A stretch of 64,000 nt of DNA from NCBI RefSeq assembly GCF_020179605.1, contig NZ_JAINZO010000003.1:1-64000 (forward strand), read 5' to 3'. Numbering within the stretch: position 1 is the first letter of the stretch; the number at the start of each line of letters is the position of its first letter. A program made the translations under genes and the position numbers. Source of the stretch: Geomonas agri (lineage in GTDB: Bacteria; Desulfobacterota; Desulfuromonadia; Geobacterales; Geobacteraceae). Under the pieces are notes generated by a model. That model saw only the letters and a list, made by a program, of their open reading frames with translations. It did not search any database and was not told where the DNA came from. This document shows positions 29,242-38,507 of the stretch, piece by piece.

Positions 29242-30483
29242 ATGTATGCCTTGAGTAATGTTGGAAACACCATCGCCATGGTGCTTGCCGGTGGCAAGGG
29301 AGAGCGCCTCAGCCCCCTCACCATCCGAAGGGCCAAGCCGAGCGTCATGTTCGGCGGCAAGTACAAGATCATCGACTTCGTTTTGAGCAACCTGTTCAAC
29401 TCCGGGATCAAGAAGGTCTACATTCTGACCCAGTACCGCGCCTACTCCCTCAACAAGCACATCAGGGAGTCGTGGGGCAAATGGACCGGTCTGGGCGAGT
29501 TCTTCGTGGCCATCTCGCCGGAGACCAGCTCCGAGAACGAGGATTGGTTCAAGGGGACAGCGGACGCCATCCTGCAGTACCTGCGCTTTGTGGAGTCATC
29601 GGACGCGGACTACGTCGCCATCTTCGGCGGCGACCACATCTACAAGATGGACGTGAGCCAGATGATCGACTACCACCGCAGAAACCGCGCCGACCTGACC
29701 GTCGCGGCCCTGGAGGTACCGGTCCAGGAGGCGAGCCGCTTCGGAGTCTTCTCGGTCGACGAAGACTACAAGATCACCGCCTTCACTGAAAAACCAAAAG
29801 ACCCGGAAAGCATCCCGGGCCGGGACACCTGCTTTGCCTCCATGGGGAACTACATCTTCTCCACCAAGAAACTGATCGAGGTGCTACAGGAAGGGAAGAA
29901 GATGTACGAGGACCTCGACTTCGGCAAGCACGTCATCCCGATGATGCTGGAGAAGAAGGACAAGGTGTTCGCCTACAACTTCAACGACAACATCATCCCC
30001 GGCATGAAGGCGGAGGAGAAAGGTTACTGGAAGGACGTGGGGACCATCGAGAGCTACTACGAGGCAAACATGGACCTGATCCACGTCTCACCGCAGCTGA
30101 ACCTCTACAACTACAAGTGGCCCATCCTGACCAACCAGGGCAACCTCCCCCCGGCGAAGACTGTCTTCGACGAGGAAGGGCGCCGCGGCATGAACATCGA
30201 CTCCTACGTCTGCGCCGGGTGCATCACCAGCGGGGCCACGGTGCGCCGCACCATCCTGGGCCCGCGCTGCAAGGTGAACAGCTACAGCGAGATTGACGAT
30301 TCCATCCTCTTCGAAAACGTCACCGTCGGGCGCCACGTGAAGATCAAGCGCACCATTATCGACAAGAACGTCGTCATCCCGGACGGCACCGAGATCGGCT
30401 ACGACCACGATGAAGACCGGGCCAAGGGGTACCGGGTCACCGAATCGGGGATCGTCGTGGTATCGATGGCGGAAGCCAAGTAA
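29242..30483 (+). CDS. glgC: Glucose-1-phosphate adenylyltransferase
   Basis: GlgC makes ADP-glucose, the committed step to glycogen. It has 413 residues. The N-terminal nucleotidyltransferase motif MVLAGGKGERLSPLTIRRAK, the IFGGDHIYKMD metal site and a C-terminal left-handed beta-helix (ending near EIGYDHDEDRAKGYRV) are all present. The ATG follows GGAGG. It lies 48 nt after the ChaN gene on the same strand. No other glycogen genes are in the window. Confidence 0.96.
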   Translation: MYALSNVGNTIAMVLAGGKGERLSPLTIRRAKPSVMFGGKYKIIDFVLSNLFNSGIKKVYILTQYRAYSLNKHIRESWGKWTGLGEFFVAISPETSSENEDWFKGTADAILQYLRFVESSDADYVAIFGGDHIYKMDVSQMIDYHRRNRADLTVAALEVPVQEASRFGVFSVDEDYKITAFTEKPKDPESIPGRDTCFASMGNYIFSTKKLIEVLQEGKKMYEDLDFGKHVIPMMLEKKDKVFAYNFNDNIIPGMKAEEKGYWKDVGTIESYYEANMDLIHVSPQLNLYNYKWPILTNQGNLPPAKTVFDEEGRRGMNIDSYVCAGCITSGATVRRTILGPRCKVNSYSEIDDSILFENVTVGRHVKIKRTIIDKNVVIPDGTEIGYDHDEDRAKGYRVTESGIVVVSMAEAK

Positions 30484-30571
30484 GGCGGGCGGCTGCGCCG
30501 CCCATGAACTTCGCAACGGCAACAGACACCCCGGCCACCGCAGCCAGTCGCCCCAAAAGGCGGGAGCACGC

Positions 30572-32710
30572 ATGCGGGCAGTATCGAAGCGCAACCAAAG
30601 GCGCGAGATCAACAAGATCGTCGGGGTCTACGCCCTGTTTGGCAGCGCCTGGATCTACCTTTCCGGCTACGCCCTGATCTGGCTGGTTTCCGACCGTCAC
30701 ATCGCCGAGCAGATCGAGGTCTACAAGGGGCTCATGTTCATCATGGTCACCTCGGCGCTGCTCTACCAGCTGATCTCCCGCTTCGTCCGGCGGCTCGCGG
30801 AGTCGGTGGACAGGCTCGAGGAGAGCGAGGCACGCTTCCAGGCCATCTACCACAACGTCAACGACGCCCTCTTTATCCACGATGCCGCCACCGGCGAACT
30901 GGTGGACGTAAACCGCACCATGTGCGAGATGTTCGGCTACAGACCGGAAGAGGCCCTGGGCCTGACCGTGTCGGAGTTGAGCCTGGGGGAGCCTCCTTAC
31001 GCGGAGGAAGACGCGCTACAGCTGTTGCGCCAGGCGGCGACGGGCCCGCCCATGACGGTGCGGTGGCGCAGCAGGAAAAAGGACGGCTCCCTGTTCTGGT
31101 CCGAGGTGAGCCTGCGCCGTGCCGACATCGGCGGCAGCGACCGGATCATCGTCCTAGTACGCGACATCACGGCGCGCCACCAGATCGAGGAGGCCCTGCA
31201 GCAAAACGAAGAGATCCTCAAGGTTCTCATGGAGGAGATGCCGGCGGGGGTGGGATGGGCCGACGAAAGCGGCAGAATCCAGTACCTCAACAGCTACGTC
31301 AGCGACTGGCTGGGCTACGTTTCCGACGACCACCCTACCCTGGAACAGCTGATGGAGCGCGCCCTCCCCGACCGTGCCTACCGCGACCAGGTCCTGGCCG
31401 CCTGGCGCGAAGAGATCGCGAAAACCCTCGAGAGCGACGTGCCGGTCACCCCGCAGGAGGCGAAGATCTCGTGCGCCGACGGATCGTCAAAGCACATCAT
31501 CCTCAACACCCGTCTGGTTCACCACCGCATCCTGTTCACCCTGACCGACATCACCAAATGGGAGGCGATGCAAAAGGAGCTGCTGAAGGCCCAGAAACTG
31601 GAATCCCTGGGTGTTCTCGCCGGCGGCATCGCCCACGATTTCAATAACATCCTCACCGGCATCCTCGGAAATCTCTCCTTTGCCGAGCTACTGCTCGACC
31701 CGGAACACCCGGCACAGGGTGCGGTAAAGAACGCCGGGAAGGCGTCGCAGCGCGCGGCCGAACTGGCGCACCAGCTGCTGACCTTCTCCAAGGGGGGACA
31801 GCCCATCAAGAAGGTGGTCCCGCTGGGGAGGCTCATCGAGGAATCCCTCGCCCTGTCCCTGCACGGCACCAAGGTACAGACCCGGCTGGAACTCCAGGAA
31901 GGGCTGCACGCCATCGAAGCGGACGAGGGGCAGATGAACCAGGCGTTCAGCAACGTCATCATCAACGCCTGCCAGGCGATGCCAGGCGGAGGGGTGCTGA
32001 CCGTTGCTGCGCAGAACGCACGGCTGCAGGCCAACAACGACCAGGGGCTTCCTTCCGGCGATTACGTCAAGGTATCCTTCACCGACCAGGGGTGCGGCAT
32101 CGGCTACGAGGACCAGAAGCTCATCTTCGACCCCTACTACAGCACCAAACCCGGAGGGAGCGGACTCGGCCTCGCCTCCGTACATTCCATCGTCATCAAA
32201 CATGGCGGCAGGGTCGAGGTTGCGTCCGCCCCCGGCGCAGGGACCACCCTCACCTTCTACCTTCCCTCCGCCGGTGAAGCGGTGCCGGACGAGGTGCCGC
32301 CGCAACCGGAGCGTTCTGGAAAACCGGGTGAAGGTACGGTGCTGGTGATGGACGATGAAGAGGCGATCAGGACGTTGACGCGGGACATGCTGCAGTACCT
32401 GGGGTACCAGGTGGTGACGTGCGCCGACGGTGAAGAGGCAGTGAGGCTGTACCGGGAGGCCGCCGGGGAGGGGAAACCTTTCGCGGTAGCCATCATGGAC
32501 TTAACCATTCCGGCCGGTATGGGGGGCAAAGAGGCGGCGCAGCAGATCCTGGCGCTGGACCCGGGCGCGCGGCTCATCGTGTCGAGCGGCTACTCCAACG
32601 ATCCGGTCATGGCGGAACATGCCGACTACGGCTTTTGCGCCGCCGTGGTCAAGCCTTACCGCTGCGATGAGCTGCAGCAGGCCATGGAGCGTGTGTTGTC
32701 CAAGCCGTGA
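30572..32710 (+). CDS. Hybrid sensor histidine kinase with PAS domains and receiver
   Basis: The start is chosen at ATG 30572 (MRAVSKRNQRREINKIVGVY) with GGGAG upstream; a longer frame would overlap glgC. The 712 residues hold two membrane segments (about 17-40 and 50-68), PAS domains (about 85-210 and 215-335), a His-kinase dimerisation domain with the phospho-histidine in GGIAHDFNNIL (near 355), an ATPase domain (DQGCGIG, GGSGLGL) and a C-terminal receiver (acceptor aspartate in AIMDLTIPAGMGG). The periplasmic loop is short, so the signal is likely read by the PAS domains. No partner regulator is adjacent. Confidence 0.92.
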   Translation: MRAVSKRNQRREINKIVGVYALFGSAWIYLSGYALIWLVSDRHIAEQIEVYKGLMFIMVTSALLYQLISRFVRRLAESVDRLEESEARFQAIYHNVNDALFIHDAATGELVDVNRTMCEMFGYRPEEALGLTVSELSLGEPPYAEEDALQLLRQAATGPPMTVRWRSRKKDGSLFWSEVSLRRADIGGSDRIIVLVRDITARHQIEEALQQNEEILKVLMEEMPAGVGWADESGRIQYLNSYVSDWLGYVSDDHPTLEQLMERALPDRAYRDQVLAAWREEIAKTLESDVPVTPQEAKISCADGSSKHIILNTRLVHHRILFTLTDITKWEAMQKELLKAQKLESLGVLAGGIAHDFNNILTGILGNLSFAELLLDPEHPAQGAVKNAGKASQRAAELAHQLLTFSKGGQPIKKVVPLGRLIEESLALSLHGTKVQTRLELQEGLHAIEADEGQMNQAFSNVIINACQAMPGGGVLTVAAQNARLQANNDQGLPSGDYVKVSFTDQGCGIGYEDQKLIFDPYYSTKPGGSGLGLASVHSIVIKHGGRVEVASAPGAGTTLTFYLPSAGEAVPDEVPPQPERSGKPGEGTVLVMDDEEAIRTLTRDMLQYLGYQVVTCADGEEAVRLYREAAGEGKPFAVAIMDLTIPAGMGGKEAAQQILALDPGARLIVSSGYSNDPVMAEHADYGFCAAVVKPYRCDELQQAMERVLSKP

Positions 32711-32723
32711 CCGGCGCCCGCGC

Positions 32724-33278
32724 CTACTCCGTTTCCCGTCCCCACAGTTCCTTCAATCTCCAGTTCCGGCCGCAGCCGTCGTGGTAGCGCTGGTAGTGGT
32801 AGGGCTCCTTCTTGTAGTACTGGCGGTGGTACTCCTCAGCCGGGTAGAACTCCGCGGCCGGCCTGATCTCGGTGACCACGGCGGCGCCGAGGCGGTTCTC
32901 GCGCTGCGCCTCCTCCCTGCTCTCTTCCGCTTCCCTTTTCTGTTGCTCGTTTAGGTAGAAGACCGCGGTCTGGTACTGGCTGCCGTAGTCGCAAAACTGG
33001 CGGTTCTTGGTGGTGGGGTCGATGTTGCGCCAGAACACCTGCAACAGTTCGCGGTAGCTCACCTGCGCCGGGTCGAAGACGATTTCTACTGCCTCTACGT
33101 GGCCGGTCTCCCCTTCGCAGACCTCCCGGTAGCTGGGGTTGGGCGTGGTGCCGCCGGTATAGCCGGGGAGCACTGAGAGCACCCCGGGCATCTTGTCGAA
33201 TACCGGCTCCATGCACCAGAAGCACCCCCCGGCAAAGATGGCGGTTTCGGTGCGAGAGTCGGTTGCACAGTTCTCCAT
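32724..33278 (-). CDS. msrA: Peptide-methionine (S)-S-oxide reductase MsrA
   Basis: MsrA repairs the S-epimer of oxidised methionine. The 184-residue protein has the active-site motif GGCFWCMEPVF (Cys19 catalytic) close to the N-terminus. TGGTTPNPSYREVCEGETGH and GSQYQTAVFY follow. No signal peptide or fused MsrB domain is seen. It converges with the hybrid kinase gene 13 nt away. The ATG follows AAGGAGG. Confidence 0.97.
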   Translation of the reverse strand: MENCATDSRTETAIFAGGCFWCMEPVFDKMPGVLSVLPGYTGGTTPNPSYREVCEGETGHVEAVEIVFDPAQVSYRELLQVFWRNIDPTTKNRQFCDYGSQYQTAVFYLNEQQKREAEESREEAQRENRLGAAVVTEIRPAAEFYPAEEYHRQYYKKEPYHYQRYHDGCGRNWRLKELWGRETE

Positions 33279-33318
33279 GGTTCCTCCTTCGCGCGGCCCT
33301 CCGACAGGTCCGGGTCGG

Positions 33319-35106
33319 TCAGCCCGTCACCGCGATAACTTCCTCGTAGGTGGTTATCCCTTCCAGCATCTTGCGCACGGCCTGCTCTCGCAGGGTCACC
33401 AAGCCATCATTACGGGCCGCGGCCTGCAGCTCGGCCAGGTCGACCCGCTCTCCGATCACGGCCTTGATGGTCTCGGTCACATCCAGCACCTCGAAGATAC
33501 CGGTTCTCCCCTTGTAGCCGGTGCCACGACATTCGGCACACCCCTCCCCGGCCCATACCCGGGCCGGCCGCTTCAGCCCCAGGTACTCCAACTCCTCAGC
33601 ACTCAGCTGGCTCTCTCGCTTGCAGTTGGGGCAGATCCTGCGCAACAGCCTCTGGGCGATAATGCCGATCACCGTCGAGGAAATGAGAAAAGAAGGGACG
33701 CCGAGGTCGAGCAACCGGGTCACGGACGAGGGGGCGTCGTTGGTGTGCAGCGTGGAAAGCACCAGGTGCCCGGTGAGCGCGGCCTGCACCGCGTTCTCGG
33801 CAGTCTCCTTGTCCCGGATCTCGCCCACCATGATGATGTCCGGATCCTGCCGCAGCACGTTCCTGAGCACCTTGTCGAAGGTGACCCCGATGCCGCTTTG
33901 CACCCCCACCTGGTTGAACTCTTCCATCACCATCTCGATGGGATCCTCGACGGTGACGATGTTCACCTCCGGCGAGGAAAGGGTCCTGAGCGATGAGTAG
34001 AGTGTGGTGGTCTTGCCGCTGCCGGTGGGGCCGGTGACCAGGATGATCCCATTGGGTCGGCGCAGGAAGGAACTGTAGAGCTGGTACTCGCGCGGATAGA
34101 AGCCGATCGTGTCAAGCTCCTGCATCAGGACGTCGGGGTCGAAGATCCTGATCACTACCTTCTCCCCGAAGGCGACCGGCAGGGTGGAAACGCGCAGTTC
34201 GACCTCGCGCCCGTCGTGGCTGGTCTTGATCCTACCGTCCTGGGGGCGCCGCTTCTCGGCGAGGTCCATGCGGGACAGCATCTTGATGCGGGAAACGATG
34301 GGTGGATGCAGCTGCTTGGGAACCACGTGCACGTTGTGCAGCACCCCGTCCACCCGCAGTCGCACCAGCGATTTTTCCCGCTTGGGCTCGATGTGGATGT
34401 CGCTGGCGCGCTGGTCGAAGGCGTACTGCAGCAGGAAGTCGACGGCTGAAATGATGTTGCGGTCGGTCCCCTCGATCTCGTGCCCGCTTTTCAGGCGCAC
34501 GAACTGCTCGAGGTTGCCCAGGTCCACCGCGGTGGCCATCTCGCTCTCAGCCGCCTGAACCGAGGCGCGGAAGCCGAAGAACTCCCTCAAGATCTTGAGG
34601 ATGTCGTTGCGCGAGGCAAGCACCCGGCGAAACTCCATCCTCTTCACGGCCCTCAGTTCCTCGATCACCTCGTCATTGAAGGGATCGGCGACCGCCAGGG
34701 TGACCACCCCGTCTTCATAAGCCACCGGAACGATCAGGTGCCTCAGCGCGAACGGCCGGGAGATGTGGGCGGTTACCAGATCAAGGTCGAGCTTCATCGG
34801 GTTGATTTTCAGGTAGGGCAGCCCCACTGCGGCGGCGAGCACCTCGGTGATGGCGTCTTCAGTGAGGAGTTTGCCGCCGGAACCGGTGACTTCGAGGTTC
34901 ATCGAGGCGATGATCTCGGCGGGGGACGGCTTTTCCGGCGTCTGCTGCAGCCGCCGGGAATACCCCGCCTGCTGCGCGCCCGCCAGCCGGTGGGCATGCG
35001 CCTCCCCCTTGTCCAGCAGCTCGTCGAACTGCTTCTGGTCGATCAGTCCCCGCTGCAGGAGGATCTGGGCCACGTTCTTGATGGTTACCATCTTCTTTTT
35101 CTGCAT
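33319..35106 (-). CDS. GspE/PilB-type secretion or pilus assembly ATPase
   Basis: Such ATPases power type II secretion or type IV pilus extension. The start is set at ATG 35104-35106 (MQKKKMVTIKNVAQILLQRG, 595 residues); the 20-codon upstream extension overlaps the promoter. An N-terminal MshEN-like domain (about 10-160) precedes the ATPase with Walker A GPTGSGKTTT, the Asp box and a Walker B-type GEIRDKETAENAVQAALTGH. Two CxxC pairs (CPNC, CAEC) form the zinc site typical of GspE/PilB. No other gsp or pil genes are in the window, so the machine it serves is unknown. Confidence 0.92.
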   Translation of the reverse strand: MQKKKMVTIKNVAQILLQRGLIDQKQFDELLDKGEAHAHRLAGAQQAGYSRRLQQTPEKPSPAEIIASMNLEVTGSGGKLLTEDAITEVLAAAVGLPYLKINPMKLDLDLVTAHISRPFALRHLIVPVAYEDGVVTLAVADPFNDEVIEELRAVKRMEFRRVLASRNDILKILREFFGFRASVQAAESEMATAVDLGNLEQFVRLKSGHEIEGTDRNIISAVDFLLQYAFDQRASDIHIEPKREKSLVRLRVDGVLHNVHVVPKQLHPPIVSRIKMLSRMDLAEKRRPQDGRIKTSHDGREVELRVSTLPVAFGEKVVIRIFDPDVLMQELDTIGFYPREYQLYSSFLRRPNGIILVTGPTGSGKTTTLYSSLRTLSSPEVNIVTVEDPIEMVMEEFNQVGVQSGIGVTFDKVLRNVLRQDPDIIMVGEIRDKETAENAVQAALTGHLVLSTLHTNDAPSSVTRLLDLGVPSFLISSTVIGIIAQRLLRRICPNCKRESQLSAEELEYLGLKRPARVWAGEGCAECRGTGYKGRTGIFEVLDVTETIKAVIGERVDLAELQAAARNDGLVTLREQAVRKMLEGITTYEEVIAVTG

Positions 35107-35137
35107 GGTGTAACCTTTTAATGGGAAGAAGTATGCG

Positions 35138-35166
35138 ATTATCGGTGAGAAACATAGTGATGTCAA
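35138..35166 (-). promoter_or_regulatory. Promoter of the GspE/PilB gene
   Basis: TTGACA (35161-35166), a 17-nt spacer and GATAAT (35138-35143) on the minus strand, about 25 nt before the predicted message start region of the gene. Confidence 0.78.
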
Positions 35167-35178
35167 GGAGGTGCAAGT

Positions 35179-35206
35179 TTGACAATGGACGCCTCGCCAG
35201 TATCAT
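35179..35206 (+). promoter_or_regulatory. Promoter of the phasin-like/UbiB pair
   Basis: TTGACA (35179-35184), a 16-nt spacer and TATCAT (35201-35206) on the plus strand. It lies back to back with the GspE promoter; the two -35 boxes are only 12 nt apart. Confidence 0.72.
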
Positions 35207-35261
35207 TAAATAGCGCCTATAATGGAGGCGTGCCACTACCGTTTGGAGGAGGAGGGATACC

Positions 35262-35594
35262 ATGTTCGAACTGTTCGAGAAGGCTGTGCTCACGGCACTC
35301 GGTGCGGCGGCGCTTACCCAGAAAAAAGGTGAGGAGCTGATCCAGGAGATGAAGTCCCGCTACAAGATCAGCGAGGAGGAGGGACGTGCCTTCCTGGACC
35401 GCATCCAGGAGATGGCGCGCACCGGGCAGCAAAAGACCGCCGAAGTGGCCGAGGCCGAGGTAAAGAAAGCCCTGGACCGGATGGGCTTGGTGTCGCGCGA
35501 TGACTACGAGAAGCTGGAACGGCGCGTGAGGGCACTGGAGGCGCTGGCCGCCGAAAGCGTCACCTCCCAGCCGGAGGATGAGTGCTTAGGATAG
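35262..35594 (+). CDS. Phasin-like coiled-coil protein
   Basis: This 110-residue, highly charged and helical protein resembles the small polyhydroxyalkanoate phasin/PhaF-like group. It begins MFELFEKAVLTALGAAALTQ and ends with a coiled-coil (YEKLERRVRALEALAAE, about residues 82-98). The start follows GGAGGAGGGA. Its stop overlaps the start of the UbiB-family gene by 13 nt, so translation is likely coupled. A role in granules or as a UbiB partner is inference only. Confidence 0.75.
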   Translation: MFELFEKAVLTALGAAALTQKKGEELIQEMKSRYKISEEEGRAFLDRIQEMARTGQQKTAEVAEAEVKKALDRMGLVSRDDYEKLERRVRALEALAAESVTSQPEDECLG

Positions 35595-37267
35595 TAAACA
35601 TAAACCGCAACGTCAGGAGCATCCGGCGCTACCGCCAGATCATCACGGTGCTGGGAGGGTACGGGCTCGGGCACCTGCTGGAGTACCTCAACTTCGGGCA
35701 GGTGGTCGACTTCTCGCGCCGGGTGTTCAGGCCCAGGAGCGCCAAGGCGGAGCACCTGACGCCGCCGGAGCGCCTGCGTCTGGCCCTGGAGGAGTTGGGC
35801 ACCACCTTCATCAAGCTGGGGCAGCTCCTCTCGACCCGCGCCGACATCATTCCCGCCTCGTTTGTCCAGGAACTGGCCCACCTGCAGGACAAGATTCCCT
35901 GCCTCCCGTTCGAGGAGATCAAGGTGCAGATCGAGCACGAGCTGGGGGTCCCTCTCGAACACCGCTTCCTGTACGTGGAGCATGAGGCCATCGCGGGCGC
36001 ATCGATCGCCCAGGTGCACCGTGCCCGGCTCATCACCGGCGAGGACGTGGTGGTCAAGGTACGCCGCCCCGGCGTGGTAGAAGCGGTCGAAACCGACATC
36101 GACATCCTGATGGGGGTGGCGCTCCTACTGGAGCGCCACATGGCCCGCAGCGACATTTACGACCCGGTCGGGGTGGTGCGGGAGTTCTCCTACACTATCA
36201 GGCGCGAGATGGACCTGACCCGCGAAGGCCACGCCATCGAAAAGATCCGCGACAACTTCAAGGGGGATCCCAACCTTTATTTCCCCAAGGTGTACTGGGA
36301 GGCGACCGCGAAGGGGGTGCTTACCACCGAGTACGTTGAGGGGATCAAGGTCAGCGATATCTGCGCCATCGAGGAGGCCGGGCTGGACCGTCGCGAGATC
36401 GCCCGGCGCGGGGCCCGCGCCTTTTTGAAGATGGTGCTGGAGCACGGTTTCTTCCACGGCGACCCCCACCCCGGCAACGTGCTGATCTTCAAGGACAACG
36501 TCATCTGCCTGCTCGATTTCGGCATGGTTGGCAGGCTCGACCCGGCGGTGAAACGCTACCTGACCGACGTCCTGGTGGCGGTGATCAACCGCGACGTGGA
36601 GGGGCTGGCCTATGTCATAGTGGAGGCGGGCGACGCCAGCGAGACGGTGAACATGCAGGCCCTGAAGAAGGCGCTCGCCGAGTTCATGGACAGCTACTTC
36701 GAAATCCCGCTCAAGGAGATCGAGGTGGGGCGCATGCTCCTCGAGTTCATCGACCTCATCTCCACGCACCGCATCAAGGTGCACCCCGACCTGACCATGC
36801 TGGTGAAGGTACTGGTGGTGGTGGAGGGGATGGGAAGAAAGCTCGACCCCGACTTCGACATGGTGGGACACCTGCGCCCCTTCCTGGAGCGCGAGTTCCG
36901 CCAGCAGCGCTCCCCGGGACGCCTGTTCCACGAGATGGAGCAGGGGGTCGAGGGGTACCTTACCCTGGCGCGCAACCTGCCGCGCGACATCAGGGAAATC
37001 CTGAACAAGATCAACCGCAACAAGTTCCGCATCGACCTGGAGCACCGCGGCCTGGACCGCTTCTCCAAGGAACTTGACCGCTCCGCCAACCGACTCTGCC
37101 TCTCCCTGATCATCGCCGCCCTCCTGATCGGTTCCTCCATCGCCATGCAGGGCAACCGCGGCCCCATGCTGTTCGGCTTTCCCGCCTTCGCTTTCTTCGG
37201 CTACAGCTGCGCCGGCATCGTCGGGGTCTGGTGGATGGTGGCCATCCTCCGCTCCGGGAGACTGTAG
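35582..37267 (+). CDS. UbiB/ABC1-family atypical kinase
   Basis: This 561-residue member of the UbiB/ADCK family supports quinone synthesis or lipid trafficking in other organisms. The family signature KxGQ is seen in TFIKLGQLLSTRADI, then AGASIAQVHRA, the catalytic HGDPHPGN and the LLDFGMVG metal site. Two membrane segments lie at the C-terminus (about 500-522 and 530-555). The start is GTG at 35582 behind CCGGAGGA; it overlaps the upstream gene. Together with ubiE in the window it fits a menaquinone-respiring organism. Confidence 0.92.
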   Translation: MLRIVNINRNVRSIRRYRQIITVLGGYGLGHLLEYLNFGQVVDFSRRVFRPRSAKAEHLTPPERLRLALEELGTTFIKLGQLLSTRADIIPASFVQELAHLQDKIPCLPFEEIKVQIEHELGVPLEHRFLYVEHEAIAGASIAQVHRARLITGEDVVVKVRRPGVVEAVETDIDILMGVALLLERHMARSDIYDPVGVVREFSYTIRREMDLTREGHAIEKIRDNFKGDPNLYFPKVYWEATAKGVLTTEYVEGIKVSDICAIEEAGLDRREIARRGARAFLKMVLEHGFFHGDPHPGNVLIFKDNVICLLDFGMVGRLDPAVKRYLTDVLVAVINRDVEGLAYVIVEAGDASETVNMQALKKALAEFMDSYFEIPLKEIEVGRMLLEFIDLISTHRIKVHPDLTMLVKVLVVVEGMGRKLDPDFDMVGHLRPFLEREFRQQRSPGRLFHEMEQGVEGYLTLARNLPRDIREILNKINRNKFRIDLEHRGLDRFSKELDRSANRLCLSLIIAALLIGSSIAMQGNRGPMLFGFPAFAFFGYSCAGIVGVWWMVAILRSGRL

Positions 37268-37459
37268 CAAAAAAGACACACCCCTCGTTGCGCTGGCACC
37301 ACAGCGGCAAAATTACCACACCCCCGCCCCGCCCCTCTCCCCGAGACGATCCTGCCTACACCCTCGAAGCAGCACGCTTTTTTCCAATGAGAGGTATGCA
37401 GCCGCTATTGGCGTACTATTTGCTTGATAGTAAGCATACTGACTATCAGGAGCAAGCAG

Positions 37460-38377
37460 ATGATATTCCAGCAGACTTTGGGCAACAAGGTAACCTTCAG
37501 CGGCATCGGCCTGCACACCGGCAAGACGATCACCATCACGCTGCGTCCGGCTGAGCCCGGCACCGGCGTCGTCTTCCACAGGGTTGACCTCACCCCGGCT
37601 GTCTCCATCGAAGCGCACGCACAGAACGTGGTCAACACCAGGCTCTCCACCACCATCGGCCGCGGCGAAGCAAGCGTCTCCACCATAGAGCATCTCATGG
37701 CGGCCCTGTACGGCTGCGGCATCGACAACGCGCACGTGGACATCAACGGCCCGGAAGTGCCGATCATGGACGGCAGCGCCGCCCCCTTCGTGTCCGCCAT
37801 CGTCAAGGCCGGCATCAAGGAGTCCAAGAAGCCCCGCAAGTACCTGGTGATCAAGAAACCGGTCAGCGTGACCGAGGGCGACAAGAAGGCTTCCATCATC
37901 CCGTCGCGCCACTACAAGATCTCCTTCGATATGCAGTTCGCCCACCCGGCCGTCATGAAGCAGCACCGGTCGCTGGAGTTCAGCCAGACCAGCTTCACCG
38001 ACGAGTTCGCCGCCGCCCGTACCTTCTGCTTCCTTGCCGAAGTGGAAATGATGAAGGCACACGGCCTGGCCCTGGGCGGCTCCCTGGAGAACGCAGTGGT
38101 CATCGGCGATCAGGGCGTTCTGAACCCCGAGGGGCTCAGGTTCCAGGACGAGTTCGTGCGCCACAAGATCCTCGATTCGGTGGGCGACTTCTCCCTCGCC
38201 GGTCACAGGCTCATCGGTCACGTCAAGGCCACCAAGTCCGGCCACGACCTGAACCACAAGCTGGTCATGGAACTGCTCAAGCGCCCGGACTGCTACACCC
38301 TGATCGAGTTCACTCCGCAGGCCTTCAACGCCCCCTTCAACCTCGCCCTGCCGGAACTGGCCTGGCTGGAGGCGTAA
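37460..38377 (+). CDS. lpxC: UDP-3-O-acyl-N-acetylglucosamine deacetylase LpxC
   Basis: LpxC catalyses the committed step of lipid A synthesis. The start is set at ATG 37460 (MIFQQTLGNKVTFSGIGLHT, 305 residues) because AGGAG lies 6 nt upstream; a frame from 37424 lacks this. Zinc ligands are seen in STIEHLMAAL and in RHKILDSVGDF, and the general acid histidine in KSGHDLNHK. The gene stands apart from other lpx genes and is followed by a clear terminator. Confidence 0.97.
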   Translation: MIFQQTLGNKVTFSGIGLHTGKTITITLRPAEPGTGVVFHRVDLTPAVSIEAHAQNVVNTRLSTTIGRGEASVSTIEHLMAALYGCGIDNAHVDINGPEVPIMDGSAAPFVSAIVKAGIKESKKPRKYLVIKKPVSVTEGDKKASIIPSRHYKISFDMQFAHPAVMKQHRSLEFSQTSFTDEFAAARTFCFLAEVEMMKAHGLALGGSLENAVVIGDQGVLNPEGLRFQDEFVRHKILDSVGDFSLAGHRLIGHVKATKSGHDLNHKLVMELLKRPDCYTLIEFTPQAFNAPFNLALPELAWLEA

Positions 38378-38378
38378 C

Positions 38379-38409
38379 AAGCAGGTTAAGGTCAAGGTTG
38401 AGGTTAAGG
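38379..38409 (+). repeat. GGTTRA-type repeat after lpxC stop
   Basis: The sequence starts within 2 nt of the lpxC stop and reads AAGCAGG followed by hexamers TTAAGG, TCAAGG, TTGAGG and TTAAGG. The same arrangement recurs after the stops of other genes in this window (40775, 49839, 50088, 61603, 61682). Confidence 0.8.
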
Positions 38410-38416
38410 AAAATCC

Positions 38417-38449
38417 AAAGCAGTCCCCTTCGCGGGACTGCTTTTTTTC
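38417..38449 (+). terminator. Terminator of lpxC
   Basis: AAAGCAGTCCC, CTTCGC loop and GGGACTGCTTT, followed by a run of T (38442-38448). It comes directly after the hexamer repeat. Confidence 0.92.
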
Positions 38450-38507
38450 GTCCCCGCACAGCATGGAAGTGCTTGAAACTCCTCACCCGTTCGTATAGAG
38501 TGGCCTG

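Noticed and set aside
38379..38409. CRISPR-like or telomere-like array
   Set aside because: The units are 6 nt, without spacers, and only a few copies per site; no cas genes are in the window.
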